A stretch of DNA of 5,571 nucleotides from Bryobacterales bacterium (GCA_003517725.1 DOZZ01000087.1:1-5571); one strand, 5' to 3'; shown: positions 1-5,571, numbered from the stretch's first letter. Notes: generated by a model not told the origin, from the sequence alone. Made by a program: numbers and translations.

Positions 1-753
1 AATGCCATGAAGATCCATTGGAAAAAATATCAGGATGCCATCAGCGAGCTGATCCTGAACCTGCTGCCGGGGGACAAGCGCTTCGCGGGTTATCTGATCA
101 GCTACGGCAACACGCCGGAGCTGCAGGTCAACACCACCACCGACTCCGAGCCGCTGGTGCAGAAGCTGGCGCTCATGAAGCCCGGCGGCGGCGCCGCGCT
201 GTACGATGCCATCTACATGGCGTGCTCGTCGCGCGCCCTGGTCAAGGGCGAGCCCTATGAACCGCGCCGTATCATCGTGATCATCGGCGATGGCCACGAT
301 AATGCCAGCAAGCACACGCTGAACGAAGTGCTGGAGGTGGCGCAGAAAAATCTGGTGACCATCTACGGCATGAGCACCGCGGCGTTCGGTTTCAAGAGCG
401 AAGGCGAAGAGACGCTGACGCGCATCGTTGAAGATACCGGCGGCCGCGTCGAGTATCCGCTGAATACACTGTATAAAGATGTTTCGGGATTTCTCTCCAC
501 GCCGTCCGACGAGGGCAACTACGCGCTGAAGGTGGGCACCGGCGGCTATGCCGGCGAGATCTCGTCGAACATCTTCAAAGCCGTGACTAACATCGCCGGC
601 GAAGTCACGACGCAGTATATTCTGCGCTATATCCCGGACACCGGCGGCGACACCGCGAAGTCGGCGGCCAAGCAGTTCCGCAACATTAAAGTCGCGGTGG
701 ACCTGCCCGGCGTGAAGCTACGCTATCGCAAGGGCTACTTCCCGGTCAACTGA
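1..753 (+). CDS. VWFA-related protein, C-terminal part (5' end outside window)
   Basis: This is the C-terminal portion of a von Willebrand factor A-like protein of the type abundant in Acidobacteria. The frame is open to the left edge (codons at 1-6 read Asn-Ala), so the Met at 7 is probably internal. The first metal-site motif of a VWA fold (DxSxS) would lie just upstream, outside the window. Residues are numbered from the Met at 7. An LLPGD loop sits at 19-23, and PGGGAALYDAI at 59-69 is the second metal-site loop, normally GGTALYDAI. The third, GDGHDN at 94-99, ends a hydrophobic strand (RRIIVIIGDG). The C-terminal part has QYILRYIP (203-210) and ends in LRYRKGYFPVN, the usual ending of this family, so the stop at 751-753 is natural. 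Family members are generally exported or envelope-associated, with protein-binding roles that are mostly unknown. Odd point: the metal-site Thr appears replaced by Ala63. The family is fairly certain; the function is not. Confidence 0.85.
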   Translation, partial: NAMKIHWKKYQDAISELILNLLPGDKRFAGYLISYGNTPELQVNTTTDSEPLVQKLALMKPGGGAALYDAIYMACSSRALVKGEPYEPRRIIVIIGDGHDNASKHTLNEVLEVAQKNLVTIYGMSTAAFGFKSEGEETLTRIVEDTGGRVEYPLNTLYKDVSGFLSTPSDEGNYALKVGTGGYAGEISSNIFKAVTNIAGEVTTQYILRYIPDTGGDTAKSAAKQFRNIKVAVDLPGVKLRYRKGYFPVN

Positions 754-812
754 ACCAAAGCCTCTCGCCGCAAAGCCGTGATCGACGCGTTTCGTGCTCC
801 TCGAAGATGGTC

Positions 813-873
813 GGGCTAAAGCCCTTCGCACGCTAAAGACGTGCCCCACAGGTGCGTGGCCGGGGGCCTGTGG
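813..873. repeat. Triple-hairpin palindromic intergenic element
   Basis: Three inverted repeats lie side by side in the spacer between two convergent genes. The first is GGGC-TAAA-GCCC (813-824). The second is GCACG (828-832) paired with CGTGC (840-844) across a seven-base CTAAAGA loop. The third is CCACAGG (846-852) paired with CCTGTGG (867-873) across 14 bases. The first two share the TAAA loop core. There is no run of T after any stem, so a classical intrinsic terminator is not evident, although the position suits a two-way transcription barrier. The modular form suggests a REP-like dispersed palindrome; copy number in the genome cannot be seen from here. Confidence 0.5.
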
Positions 874-881
874 CTGCTCCG

Positions 882-2219
882 CTAAACGCTTTCAGGCGTC
901 GGGTGCTCGTAGCCTTGCCGATAAGGCCGCCGCAGCAGGCGATTGGCCTCGGCATCGTTCACCACCTGGCCGCGCGCCGGGTCCCATTGCAATGACCGGC
1001 CCAGCTTCATCGACAGGTTTGCCAGGATGCAACTGGCGGTCGAGATGTAGCCCTGTTCAATGTCGGCCACCGGACGGCTGCGGTTGTCGATGGCGCGCAG
1101 CAGGTCTTTCATGTGGCCGCGAATGGCCGGCGCCACGTGCTTCTCGAGCTCCTTCTCGGTCTTGTCTTCGGGATACTGCTCGAGCTCCATGGTGACGTCT
1201 TTGTGCACCGGCGTGCCGCTCGCGGGCTTGAAGTCGTAGTTCCACACGTTGGCCTTGAGCGTGCCTTTGTCGCCATAAAACGTCGCGCCCCAGGCGTTCT
1301 TCGGGTCGGGGTCGGGCGCATCGCCCCAAGTGCGGTGCTGCCACACCACTTTGACATCGCCGAAATCGAAAGTGGCGGATTGCGTGTCCGAGATATTGGC
1401 TTTGCTGGCTTTGTCCACCAGGATGCCGCCGCTCGAGTAGACTTCGCGGGGCCAGCCCAGGTTCATCATCCAGCGCGTCATGTCGAGCATGTGGACGCAC
1501 ATGTCGCCGACGATGCCGTTGCCGTACTCCATGAAGGCGCGCCAGCCGCGCGGATGCACCAGCGAGTTGTAGGGGCGCATGGGCGCGGGCCCGGTCCAGC
1601 GCTCGTAATCGAGGTTCGGCGGCGGCGCGGTGTCCGGCGGATTGGCGGTAGCGCGCATGTGGTAGTAGCAATAGATCTCGACCAGCGCAATTTTGCCGAG
1701 CTTGCCAGGCTGCACGATGGTGTCGCGGGCCTCGATCAGGTGCGGCGTGCTGCGGCGCTGCGTGCCGATCTGCACCACGCGGTTGTACTTGCGGGCGGCG
1801 GCCAGCATGGCTTGGCCCTCGACGATGTCGATGCTGATGGGCTTCTGGCAGTAGATGTCGACGCCGGAGCGGCAGGCCTCGATCATGGTCAGCGCGTGCC
1901 AGTGGTCGGGCGTGGCGATCAGGACCATGTCCAGATCTTTTTGGCGCAGCATCTCGCGGTAATCGGAGTAGGTTTTTGGGCGCTTGTGCGAAGCCTGGCG
2001 CGTGGCGGCCATGTCGGCGGCGCGGGCCAGCATGTCGCGATCCACATCGCAGAGGGAAACGATCTCGACCGGCTCGACCTGCACCAGCCGGAACAGGTCG
2101 GACTTGCCATACCAGCCGCAGCCGATCAATCCGACGCGGCGGCCCGAGCGCGTGGCTGCCGGCAGCGTACGGCTCAGAGCGCCGGCGGCGGTAGTTTGCA
2201 AAAATTGACGTCGATCCAT
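882..2219 (-). CDS. Gfo/Idh/MocA family oxidoreductase with Tat-type leader
   Basis: This is a complete 445-residue NAD(P)-dependent sugar or cyclitol dehydrogenase-like protein. The N-terminus DRRQFLQ matches the twin-arginine motif, followed by a weakly hydrophobic Ala/Thr/Leu stretch to about residue 24, suggesting export of the folded, cofactor-loaded enzyme. A Rossmann fold follows: strand RRVGLIGCGWYG with the glycine motif at 33-38, and an acidic residue after strand two in LCDVD (57-61). ATPDHWH is at 102-108. The catalytic-lysine motif is CQKP (124-127), where Gln125 stands in for the more usual Glu and Lys126 is kept. In the C-terminal domain GDMCVHMLD (238-246) supplies conserved Asp239, His243 and Asp246. 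The tail LLRRPYRQGYEHP is usual for the planctomycete/acidobacterial branch of the family. The ATG start puts the Tat motif at residue 3, but no clear Shine-Dalgarno sequence precedes it. It lies 27 bp downstream of the alkyltransferase-like gene on the same strand, so the two may be co-transcribed. The substrate cannot be told from sequence. Confidence 0.9.
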   Translation of the reverse strand: MDRRQFLQTTAAGALSRTLPAATRSGRRVGLIGCGWYGKSDLFRLVQVEPVEIVSLCDVDRDMLARAADMAATRQASHKRPKTYSDYREMLRQKDLDMVLIATPDHWHALTMIEACRSGVDIYCQKPISIDIVEGQAMLAAARKYNRVVQIGTQRRSTPHLIEARDTIVQPGKLGKIALVEIYCYYHMRATANPPDTAPPPNLDYERWTGPAPMRPYNSLVHPRGWRAFMEYGNGIVGDMCVHMLDMTRWMMNLGWPREVYSSGGILVDKASKANISDTQSATFDFGDVKVVWQHRTWGDAPDPDPKNAWGATFYGDKGTLKANVWNYDFKPASGTPVHKDVTMELEQYPEDKTEKELEKHVAPAIRGHMKDLLRAIDNRSRPVADIEQGYISTASCILANLSMKLGRSLQWDPARGQVVNDAEANRLLRRPYRQGYEHPTPESV

Positions 2220-2246
2220 GACGCCCAGCAGTATATCGCGGCTGAC

Positions 2247-2540
2247 TTAATCGGAAGCGGGGAAGTGGTGGCCGTGTCGCGCGAGATCGATGCGCCGGCC
2301 CTTGAAGTCCACGCCCTCGGCCGCCAGCCGCAAGCGCTGTTCGAGGCCCGGCTCGCCGCTCAGCCGGACCACGCCGCCGGCGCCGACGACGCGGTGCCAC
2401 GGCACAGTGGAAGAGGATCGCAGTGCCCAGACCACCTGGCGCGCGCAGCCGGGATGCCCGGCCGCGGCGGCGATGGCGCCATACGTCGCGACCTTGCCGC
2501 GGGGAATGCTGCTGACGACCTGCAGAATGTCGCGAAACAC
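2247..2540 (-). CDS. atl: Alkyltransferase-like protein (ATL, MGMT-fold, Cys-less)
   Basis: This 97-residue protein has the DNA-binding domain of O6-alkylguanine-DNA alkyltransferases. The diagnostic motif is PWHRVV at 47-52: Trp48 occupies the place of the acceptor Cys of PCHRV, which defines alkyltransferase-like proteins. These cannot remove alkyl groups; in studied homologues they bind O6-alkylguanine and flag it for nucleotide excision repair. Other family marks are the IPRGKVATYGAIA segment (12-24) with the conserved Tyr20, the recognition-helix segment CARQVVWAL (32-40) with Arg34 as the likely arginine finger, and the LAAEGVDF segment (72-79). The length is normal for a stand-alone ATL. 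The start is GTG (2538-2540): an in-frame stop lies only four codons upstream, and the family's N-terminal helix begins right there. No strong ribosome binding site is visible. It is divergent from the guanine deaminase gene, with 27 bp between the starts, and lies upstream of the oxidoreductase gene on the same strand. Confidence 0.92.
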   Translation of the reverse strand: MFRDILQVVSSIPRGKVATYGAIAAAAGHPGCARQVVWALRSSSTVPWHRVVGAGGVVRLSGEPGLEQRLRLAAEGVDFKGRRIDLARHGHHFPASD

Positions 2541-2567
2541 CTGCCCGTAATTTTAAGATAGTCACGC

Positions 2568-3041
2568 ATGCTTCCGGGATCTGAAGATTACATGCGGCAG
2601 GCGATTGCCCTGGCCGTCGATAACGTGGCGAAAGGGGGCGGCCCTTTTGGCGCGCTGGTGGTCAAGGCCGGGCAGGTGATCGCGACCGGCGTAAACCAGG
2701 TGACCGCGACCAATGACCCGACCGCGCATGCCGAGGTGACGGCAATCCGCGGGGCGTGCCGCGAGCTCAACACGTTTCAATTGGACGGCTGCGAGCTCTA
2801 CTGCAGTTGCGAGCCATGCCCGATGTGTCTGGGCGCGATCTACTGGGCGCGTCCGGAGCGCTTCTATTTTGCGGCGACGCGGCAGTCAGCCGCCGCCGCG
2901 GGCTTTGACGACGCGTTCATCTACGACGAGATGAAACTGTTCCCGGAGCGGCGCGCCATTCGCGGAGTGCTGCTGTTGGCCGAAGAGGGCCGCGCGGCAT
3001 TCGAAGAATGGGAGCGGTGCGTCGGCAAAGCGCTGTATTAA
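2568..3041 (+). CDS. guaD: Guanine deaminase (cytidine-deaminase fold)
   Basis: This complete 157-residue zinc hydrolase probably converts guanine to xanthine plus ammonia in purine salvage or catabolism in the cytoplasm. The sequence closely follows Bacillus subtilis GuaD as I recall it. It has GGPFGALVV (24-32), NDPTAHAEVTAIR (49-61) with zinc ligand His54 and proton shuttle Glu56, and SCEPCPMCLGAIYWAR (80-95) with zinc ligands Cys84 and Cys87. AGFDDAFIY (111-119) carries the guanine-contacting aspartate region. The chain ends in Tyr157, as does GuaD, whose C-terminal tail completes the partner's active site in a domain-swapped dimer. The IYWAR and GFDD segments favour guanine deaminase over the tRNA adenosine deaminase TadA, which shares the fold. 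The ATG at 2568 aligns with the usual N-terminus; the Met at residue 9 is an alternative but would cut the first helix. No good ribosome binding site is visible in the 27-bp gap, so the promoter probably overlaps the divergent ATL gene. Confidence 0.93.
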   Translation: MLPGSEDYMRQAIALAVDNVAKGGGPFGALVVKAGQVIATGVNQVTATNDPTAHAEVTAIRGACRELNTFQLDGCELYCSCEPCPMCLGAIYWARPERFYFAATRQSAAAAGFDDAFIYDEMKLFPERRAIRGVLLLAEEGRAAFEEWERCVGKALY

Positions 3042-3064
3042 GAGAAACCGGTTCTGCCGTGTAG

Positions 3065-3784
3065 TTACTGCACGTATTCGAAGCGGTTCACGATTACTTC
3101 GACCCGAGTCCGGTTGGTCGGCGCTTTGCCGTTGAACAGCCACAGGTTCATGCGCGCGTTTTCGCCGCCCGGCAGCGGAATACCCGGCACATTGGTGTAG
3201 TTGAAACTGGCGAAAGGCGCAGTCGCCGGCGGATAGGCCACGCCCGCCCAGCTCTGGAACAGCACGCTCGCGCTCTGCCAGTCAAAGGCATGCGTGCTCT
3301 GCGTCAGTCCCGCCGGCTCAACAAATACGTACTGGTTGCCGGCCACGTTGTAGGGCTGCACCGTATATTGCGCATTGCGGTTGGCCGCGTTGCCCCAGCG
3401 CGCGAATTCGATATCCAGCTCGCGGTGGTTGTAATCGGGAAGGTCGTCCCAGGTGAACAGGCCCAGCACCACGTTCGGATCCAGATTGTCCACGGGAGAG
3501 TCCAGGTAGAACCTGTAATTGCCATAACCCAGCGACTGCGTCAGCACTACTTCGGCGCAATACCACTTACCGCGCGAATACGTGATGGCCAGGTGCAGCC
3601 GTCCAGTACTGTCGACCCATACATTGTTGCTGCTGTCCGAAAATAGGTTAGGCCCCGGGCCCACCGGCGACGTCGCCTTCTTGATGTTCCAGGTGTAGCC
3701 CGAAAACGTAATGGTTTTGGCGCTGCCCACCGCAGCCAGCAGGCAGCCGAACAGCAGCAATTTGAAAGCGTTCATACGGCTCAT
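3065..3784 (-). CDS. Secreted GH16-like glycoside hydrolase (concanavalin fold)
   Basis: This 239-residue protein begins with a Sec signal peptide: Lys8, a hydrophobic core LLLFGCLLAAV (9-19), and probable cleavage after GSA (20-22). The mature part looks like a single beta-jelly-roll domain of glycoside hydrolase family 16. Its motif ELDIEF (122-127) fits the ExDxE signature, with Glu122 as likely nucleophile, Asp124 as helper and Glu126 as acid/base. A TWDDLPDYNH stretch precedes it, as expected for the strand before the active site. The C-terminal segment MNLWLFNGKAPT (212-223) and the closing strand VEVIVNRFEYV fit the fold's last strands. Family 16 enzymes cleave beta-1,3 or beta-1,4 glucans and galactans; the target here is unknown. 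Start choice: the ATG at 3784 abuts an AAGAAG stretch, while the ATG at 3775 has that stretch about nine bases upstream. The shorter 236-residue form, MNAFK onward, may therefore be the real product. The gene converges with guaD, leaving a 23-bp gap. Confidence 0.75.
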   Translation of the reverse strand: MSRMNAFKLLLFGCLLAAVGSAKTITFSGYTWNIKKATSPVGPGPNLFSDSSNNVWVDSTGRLHLAITYSRGKWYCAEVVLTQSLGYGNYRFYLDSPVDNLDPNVVLGLFTWDDLPDYNHRELDIEFARWGNAANRNAQYTVQPYNVAGNQYVFVEPAGLTQSTHAFDWQSASVLFQSWAGVAYPPATAPFASFNYTNVPGIPLPGGENARMNLWLFNGKAPTNRTRVEVIVNRFEYVQ

Positions 3785-3820
3785 CTTCTTTAATCACTTA
3801 ATCCAGACGGATAGCCCCCG

Positions 3821-3826
3821 ATCATA
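3821..3826 (-). promoter_or_regulatory. Possible -10 box for the GH16-like gene
   Basis: On the minus strand this hexamer reads TATGAT, five of six matches to the sigma-70 -10 consensus. It lies 36 bp before the first ATG, giving a leader of about 30 bases. No good -35 box is found at 16-18 bp upstream, so the assignment is weak. Confidence 0.3.
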
Positions 3827-3843
3827 CACCAGCCTCGTCATTG

Positions 3844-3872
3844 TTGCCTCGAAGCTCTTCTGCTTCTATACT
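3844..3872 (+). promoter_or_regulatory. Candidate sigma-70 promoter for the RraA/oxidoreductase unit
   Basis: TTGCCT (3844-3849, four of six to TTGACA) is separated by exactly 17 bp from TATACT (3867-3872, five of six to TATAAT). Transcription would begin near 3879-3880, only about five bases before the ATG at 3885, and no Shine-Dalgarno sequence lies before that ATG. The message may therefore be leaderless. The spacer carries GAAGC/GCTTC arms (3851-3855, 3862-3866), and an outer CGAAG/CTTCG pair (3850-3854, 3871-3875) reaches into the -10 box, so a repressor site is possible. This is a pattern call from sequence only. Confidence 0.4.
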
Positions 3873-3884
3873 TCGGCTGACACC

Positions 3885-4595
3885 ATGCATCCCGACCCAA
3901 CACAACAACACGATCCACCCCTGAGCCCAGACGACCTCGCCGCGCTGCGCCGCGTCTGCTCCCCAACGATTGCCAACGCCATCGAGACATTCGACCTGAG
4001 GCCCCGCACCGAAGGAGTGACCAACTCCGGCATCCGCTGCCTGTTCCCGGCCTTGGGCGCCGTCGTGGGGTATGCTTCGACGGCCCTGATCATGTCAGGA
4101 CAGCCGGCTGCCCAAAAGCGCCTCGTCTCGCGAACCGCCTATTGGGAGCACATACGTAGCGCGCCCGGGCCGCGCATCAGCGTGGTACAGGATCTCAGTG
4201 CCGAACCGGGCGGCGCCTACTGGGGCGAGGTCAACTCCAACATACACCTGGCTCTGGGCAGCCTCGGGGTCATAACGAATGGAACGGTGCGGGATTTAGA
4301 AGAAGTCCAGCGCACCGGCTTCCATTTTTTTTCGAGCGGCGTAAGCGTGTCGCATGGCTTCGCTCACCTGGAAGACTTCAACCGCCCTGTTAAAATTTTC
4401 GGCATGACCGTGTACCCCGACGACCTCATCCACGCCGACCGTCATGGCGCGGTGGTCATCCCGCGCTCGATCGCTCACAAGGTGCTGGACGCAGTGTCGG
4501 AAATCGAACGGGCCGAAAGGCGCATCATCGATCTCTGCACCTCCGATGCATTCTCCGTGGAAGAACTCGATAAGCTGATCTCACCTGCGTATTGA
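3885..4595 (+). CDS. RraA-family protein (HMG/oxaloacetate aldolase-like)
   Basis: This 236-residue protein is related to RraA and to class II 4-hydroxy-4-methyl-2-oxoglutarate aldolases, which cleave pyruvate-yielding hydroxy-oxo acids with a divalent metal. The start of the fold is seen in LSPDDLAALRRVCSPTIANAI (13-33). The core signature is WGEVNSN (113-119) followed by GSLGVITNGTVRDLEE (125-140). Arg136 and Asp137 are the substrate- and metal-binding pair and Glu140 the downstream acid. The TNG in place of the common DG before xVRD appears typical of this branch. HADRHGAVVIP (183-193) closes the barrel-like core, followed by a C-terminal helix rich in Glu and Arg. The frame is open back to 3711, but that extension would overlap the GH16-like gene and lacks family similarity, so the ATG at 3885 is preferred. 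The downstream oxidoreductase starts 4 bp after the stop, indicating one transcript. A catabolic aldolase or decarboxylase role is more likely than RNase E inhibition; the substrate is unknown. Confidence 0.88.
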   Translation: MHPDPTQQHDPPLSPDDLAALRRVCSPTIANAIETFDLRPRTEGVTNSGIRCLFPALGAVVGYASTALIMSGQPAAQKRLVSRTAYWEHIRSAPGPRISVVQDLSAEPGGAYWGEVNSNIHLALGSLGVITNGTVRDLEEVQRTGFHFFSSGVSVSHGFAHLEDFNRPVKIFGMTVYPDDLIHADRHGAVVIPRSIAHKVLDAVSEIERAERRIIDLCTSDAFSVEELDKLISPAY

Positions 4596-4599
4596 GCCA

Positions 4600-5571
4600 A
4601 TGAACAACCTGAATCGAAGAAGTTTCATGCTGGGCGCCTCGTTGACCGCGATGCAGTCGGCGCGCGTGATGGGCGCAAACGATCGCATTGGAGTCACCGT
4701 CATCGGTTGCGGTACCCGGGGGCTGTTGGGCGAGGTTCTGCAGTTCTCAAAAGACAGCAACGTCGAAGTGGTCGGCTTGTGCGATACCTGGAAGCAGCAG
4801 CGCGAGAAAGCATCCGAAAAGGTAACCAGCACTGGCGCCGCGGCGCCCAAATTATTCATTCACTACCAGGAGGTTCTCGCCTCACCGGCGGTTGACGCCG
4901 TTTTGATCTCCACTCCCGATCATCAACACTGCACGCAACTCTCCGCGGCCGTCAAAGCCGGCAAAGATGTCTACGTTGAGAAGCCGCTCGCGATGCATAT
5001 GAAAGAGCTGCTCGCCGCTGTCGACACCGTCAAGAAAAGCGACCGTGTGGTGCAATGTGGAACCCAGGTACGCAGCTGGGCGCCCTCCGCCGCGGGCAAA
5101 GCGTTTATCGGCGTGGGCAGTCTTGGCAACATTTTCAAGATTGAACAATCCAGGAATGGCTATCGCCCGTACTGGCACGGGTACGCCGCGCGCCAGGTCT
5201 CGGAGAACGATGTCGATTGGAAAGCTTTCCTGATGCACCGGAAGTACCGGCCGTGGAATGCGGACCAATATGCCGGCTGGATGGGATACCGTGAGTTTTC
5301 GCGGGGACCGCACACGCAGTTGATGCCGCACTTCATCGATCTCGTTCACTTCGTAACCGGCGCGCGTTATCCCGAGCGAGTCACGGCGTCGGGCGGCACG
5401 TTTCGCTGGAAAGACGCACGCACGGCGCCGGATTCCATCGAAGTCGTGCTGGAGTACAAGGAAGGTTTTCTAGCGCGCTATAACTCCAGCTTTGGCACAA
5501 ATTCGAATAGTTTTATGAAGTTCTTCGGAACCCGCGGCGCCGTCGATGCGACCCGCTGGAATGCTCCGTGG
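4600..5571 (+). CDS. Gfo/Idh/MocA oxidoreductase with Tat-type leader (3' end outside window)
   Basis: Translation from the ATG at 4600 is open to the right edge, giving 324 residues with no stop; family members of this type run to roughly 400-450, so the C-terminal part is missing. The leader has NRRSFML (5-11), a twin-arginine motif, then a moderately hydrophobic stretch ending near VMGA (23-26). The NAD(P)-binding fold follows: IGVTVIGCGTRG with the glycine motif at 36-41, Asp62 in GLCDTW, and STPDHQH (104-110). EKP (127-129) has the canonical Glu127 and catalytic Lys128. MPHFIDLVH (242-250) supplies the C-terminal-domain His244 and Asp247, and FFGTRGAVDA (308-317) is the usual strand-turn of that domain. 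It is clearly a different subgroup from the oxidoreductase at 882-2219, with little similarity outside the motifs. It begins 4 bp after the RraA-family stop, so co-transcription and probably translational coupling are expected. The natural partner reaction is oxidation of a sugar, inositol or derivative; the substrate cannot be assigned. Confidence 0.9.
   Translation, partial: MNNLNRRSFMLGASLTAMQSARVMGANDRIGVTVIGCGTRGLLGEVLQFSKDSNVEVVGLCDTWKQQREKASEKVTSTGAAAPKLFIHYQEVLASPAVDAVLISTPDHQHCTQLSAAVKAGKDVYVEKPLAMHMKELLAAVDTVKKSDRVVQCGTQVRSWAPSAAGKAFIGVGSLGNIFKIEQSRNGYRPYWHGYAARQVSENDVDWKAFLMHRKYRPWNADQYAGWMGYREFSRGPHTQLMPHFIDLVHFVTGARYPERVTASGGTFRWKDARTAPDSIEVVLEYKEGFLARYNSSFGTNSNSFMKFFGTRGAVDATRWNAPW

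Noticed and set aside
794..1195. A 133-codon plus-strand open frame covering the triple-hairpin region
   Set aside because: It mostly overlaps the 3' end of the oxidoreductase gene, and the translation shows no family features or good start.
1113..2561. A 482-codon open frame on the plus strand running antisense through the oxidoreductase and ATL genes
   Set aside because: GC-rich coding DNA often lacks stops on the antisense strand. The translation is His/Arg/Ala-rich without recognisable motifs, while both minus-strand genes have clear family signatures.
1057..2565. A 502-codon minus-strand open frame overlapping the same two genes in another frame
   Set aside because: The translation is Arg/Pro-rich low complexity without motifs, and it is a frame shadow of the real genes.
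2568..3041. Assignment of the deaminase as the tRNA adenosine deaminase TadA
   Set aside because: The zinc motifs are shared, but the IYWAR and AGFDD segments and the C-terminal Tyr match guanine deaminase.
3043..3055. A near-palindrome AGAAACCGGTTCT in the gap between guaD and the GH16-like gene, considered as a terminator
   Set aside because: It has no loop and no T-run, so it would not form a terminator hairpin; a chance match is likely in such a short stretch.
3734..3760. A lipoprotein signal in the GH16-like leader (LFGC)
   Set aside because: Phe at the -2 position is a poor lipobox fit, and the hydrophobic stretch before the Cys is too short. A Sec cleavage after GSA fits better.
3711..3884. 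A longer N-terminus for the RraA-family protein starting at 3711
   Set aside because: It would overlap the start of the divergent GH16-like gene and its signal peptide, and the added residues do not resemble the family. The ATG at 3885 fits the usual beginning.
4882..5349. A 155-codon minus-strand open frame inside the second oxidoreductase
   Set aside because: It lies antisense to a well-supported coding frame with Rossmann and EKP motifs, and has no recognisable features of its own.

Overview
The window is GC-rich bacterial DNA with seven protein-coding genes and no RNA genes, insertion sequences or CRISPR. The gene content points to an acidobacterium of the Bryobacterales / Candidatus Solibacter kind. 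The pointers are a VWFA-related protein of the acidobacterial type, two exported Gfo/Idh/MocA oxidoreductases with twin-arginine leaders, an RraA-family protein with the TNGTVRD motif, a small secreted GH16-like protein, and frequent strand switches. The taxon is inferred from family resemblance, not from a marker gene.

Layout from left to right. Positions 1-753 (+) hold the C-terminal part of a VWFA-related protein whose N-terminus lies outside the window. Positions 754-881 are a convergent spacer with three adjacent hairpins, probably a dispersed palindromic repeat. Positions 882-2219 (-) encode a complete Tat-leader oxidoreductase. Positions 2247-2540 (-) encode a cysteine-less alkyltransferase-like DNA repair protein that starts with GTG. 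Only 27 bp away and divergent is a guanine deaminase gene (2568-3041, +). It converges with a secreted GH16-like gene (3065-3784, -). A 100-bp divergent spacer with a good promoter candidate then leads into an RraA-family gene (3885-4595, +), followed after 4 bp by a second Tat-leader oxidoreductase (4600 to the right edge, +, incomplete).

How the genes may work together. The clearest unit is RraA-family protein plus Gfo/Idh/MocA oxidoreductase, so tightly spaced that co-transcription is very likely. Such a pair suits oxidation of a sugar or sugar acid followed by a lyase or aldolase step. The divergent GH16-like gene could supply carbohydrate to it, but that link is only positional. The alkyltransferase-like and guanine deaminase genes both concern guanine chemistry (O6-alkylguanine recognition in DNA, and free guanine deamination), which may be coincidence.

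I found no convincing new multi-gene defence or mobile system. The points most worth a second look are the triple-hairpin intergenic element, the near-leaderless promoter with nested inverted repeats before the RraA gene, the cysteine-less alkyltransferase-like gene facing guanine deaminase, and the apparent loss of the metal-site threonine in the VWFA protein.
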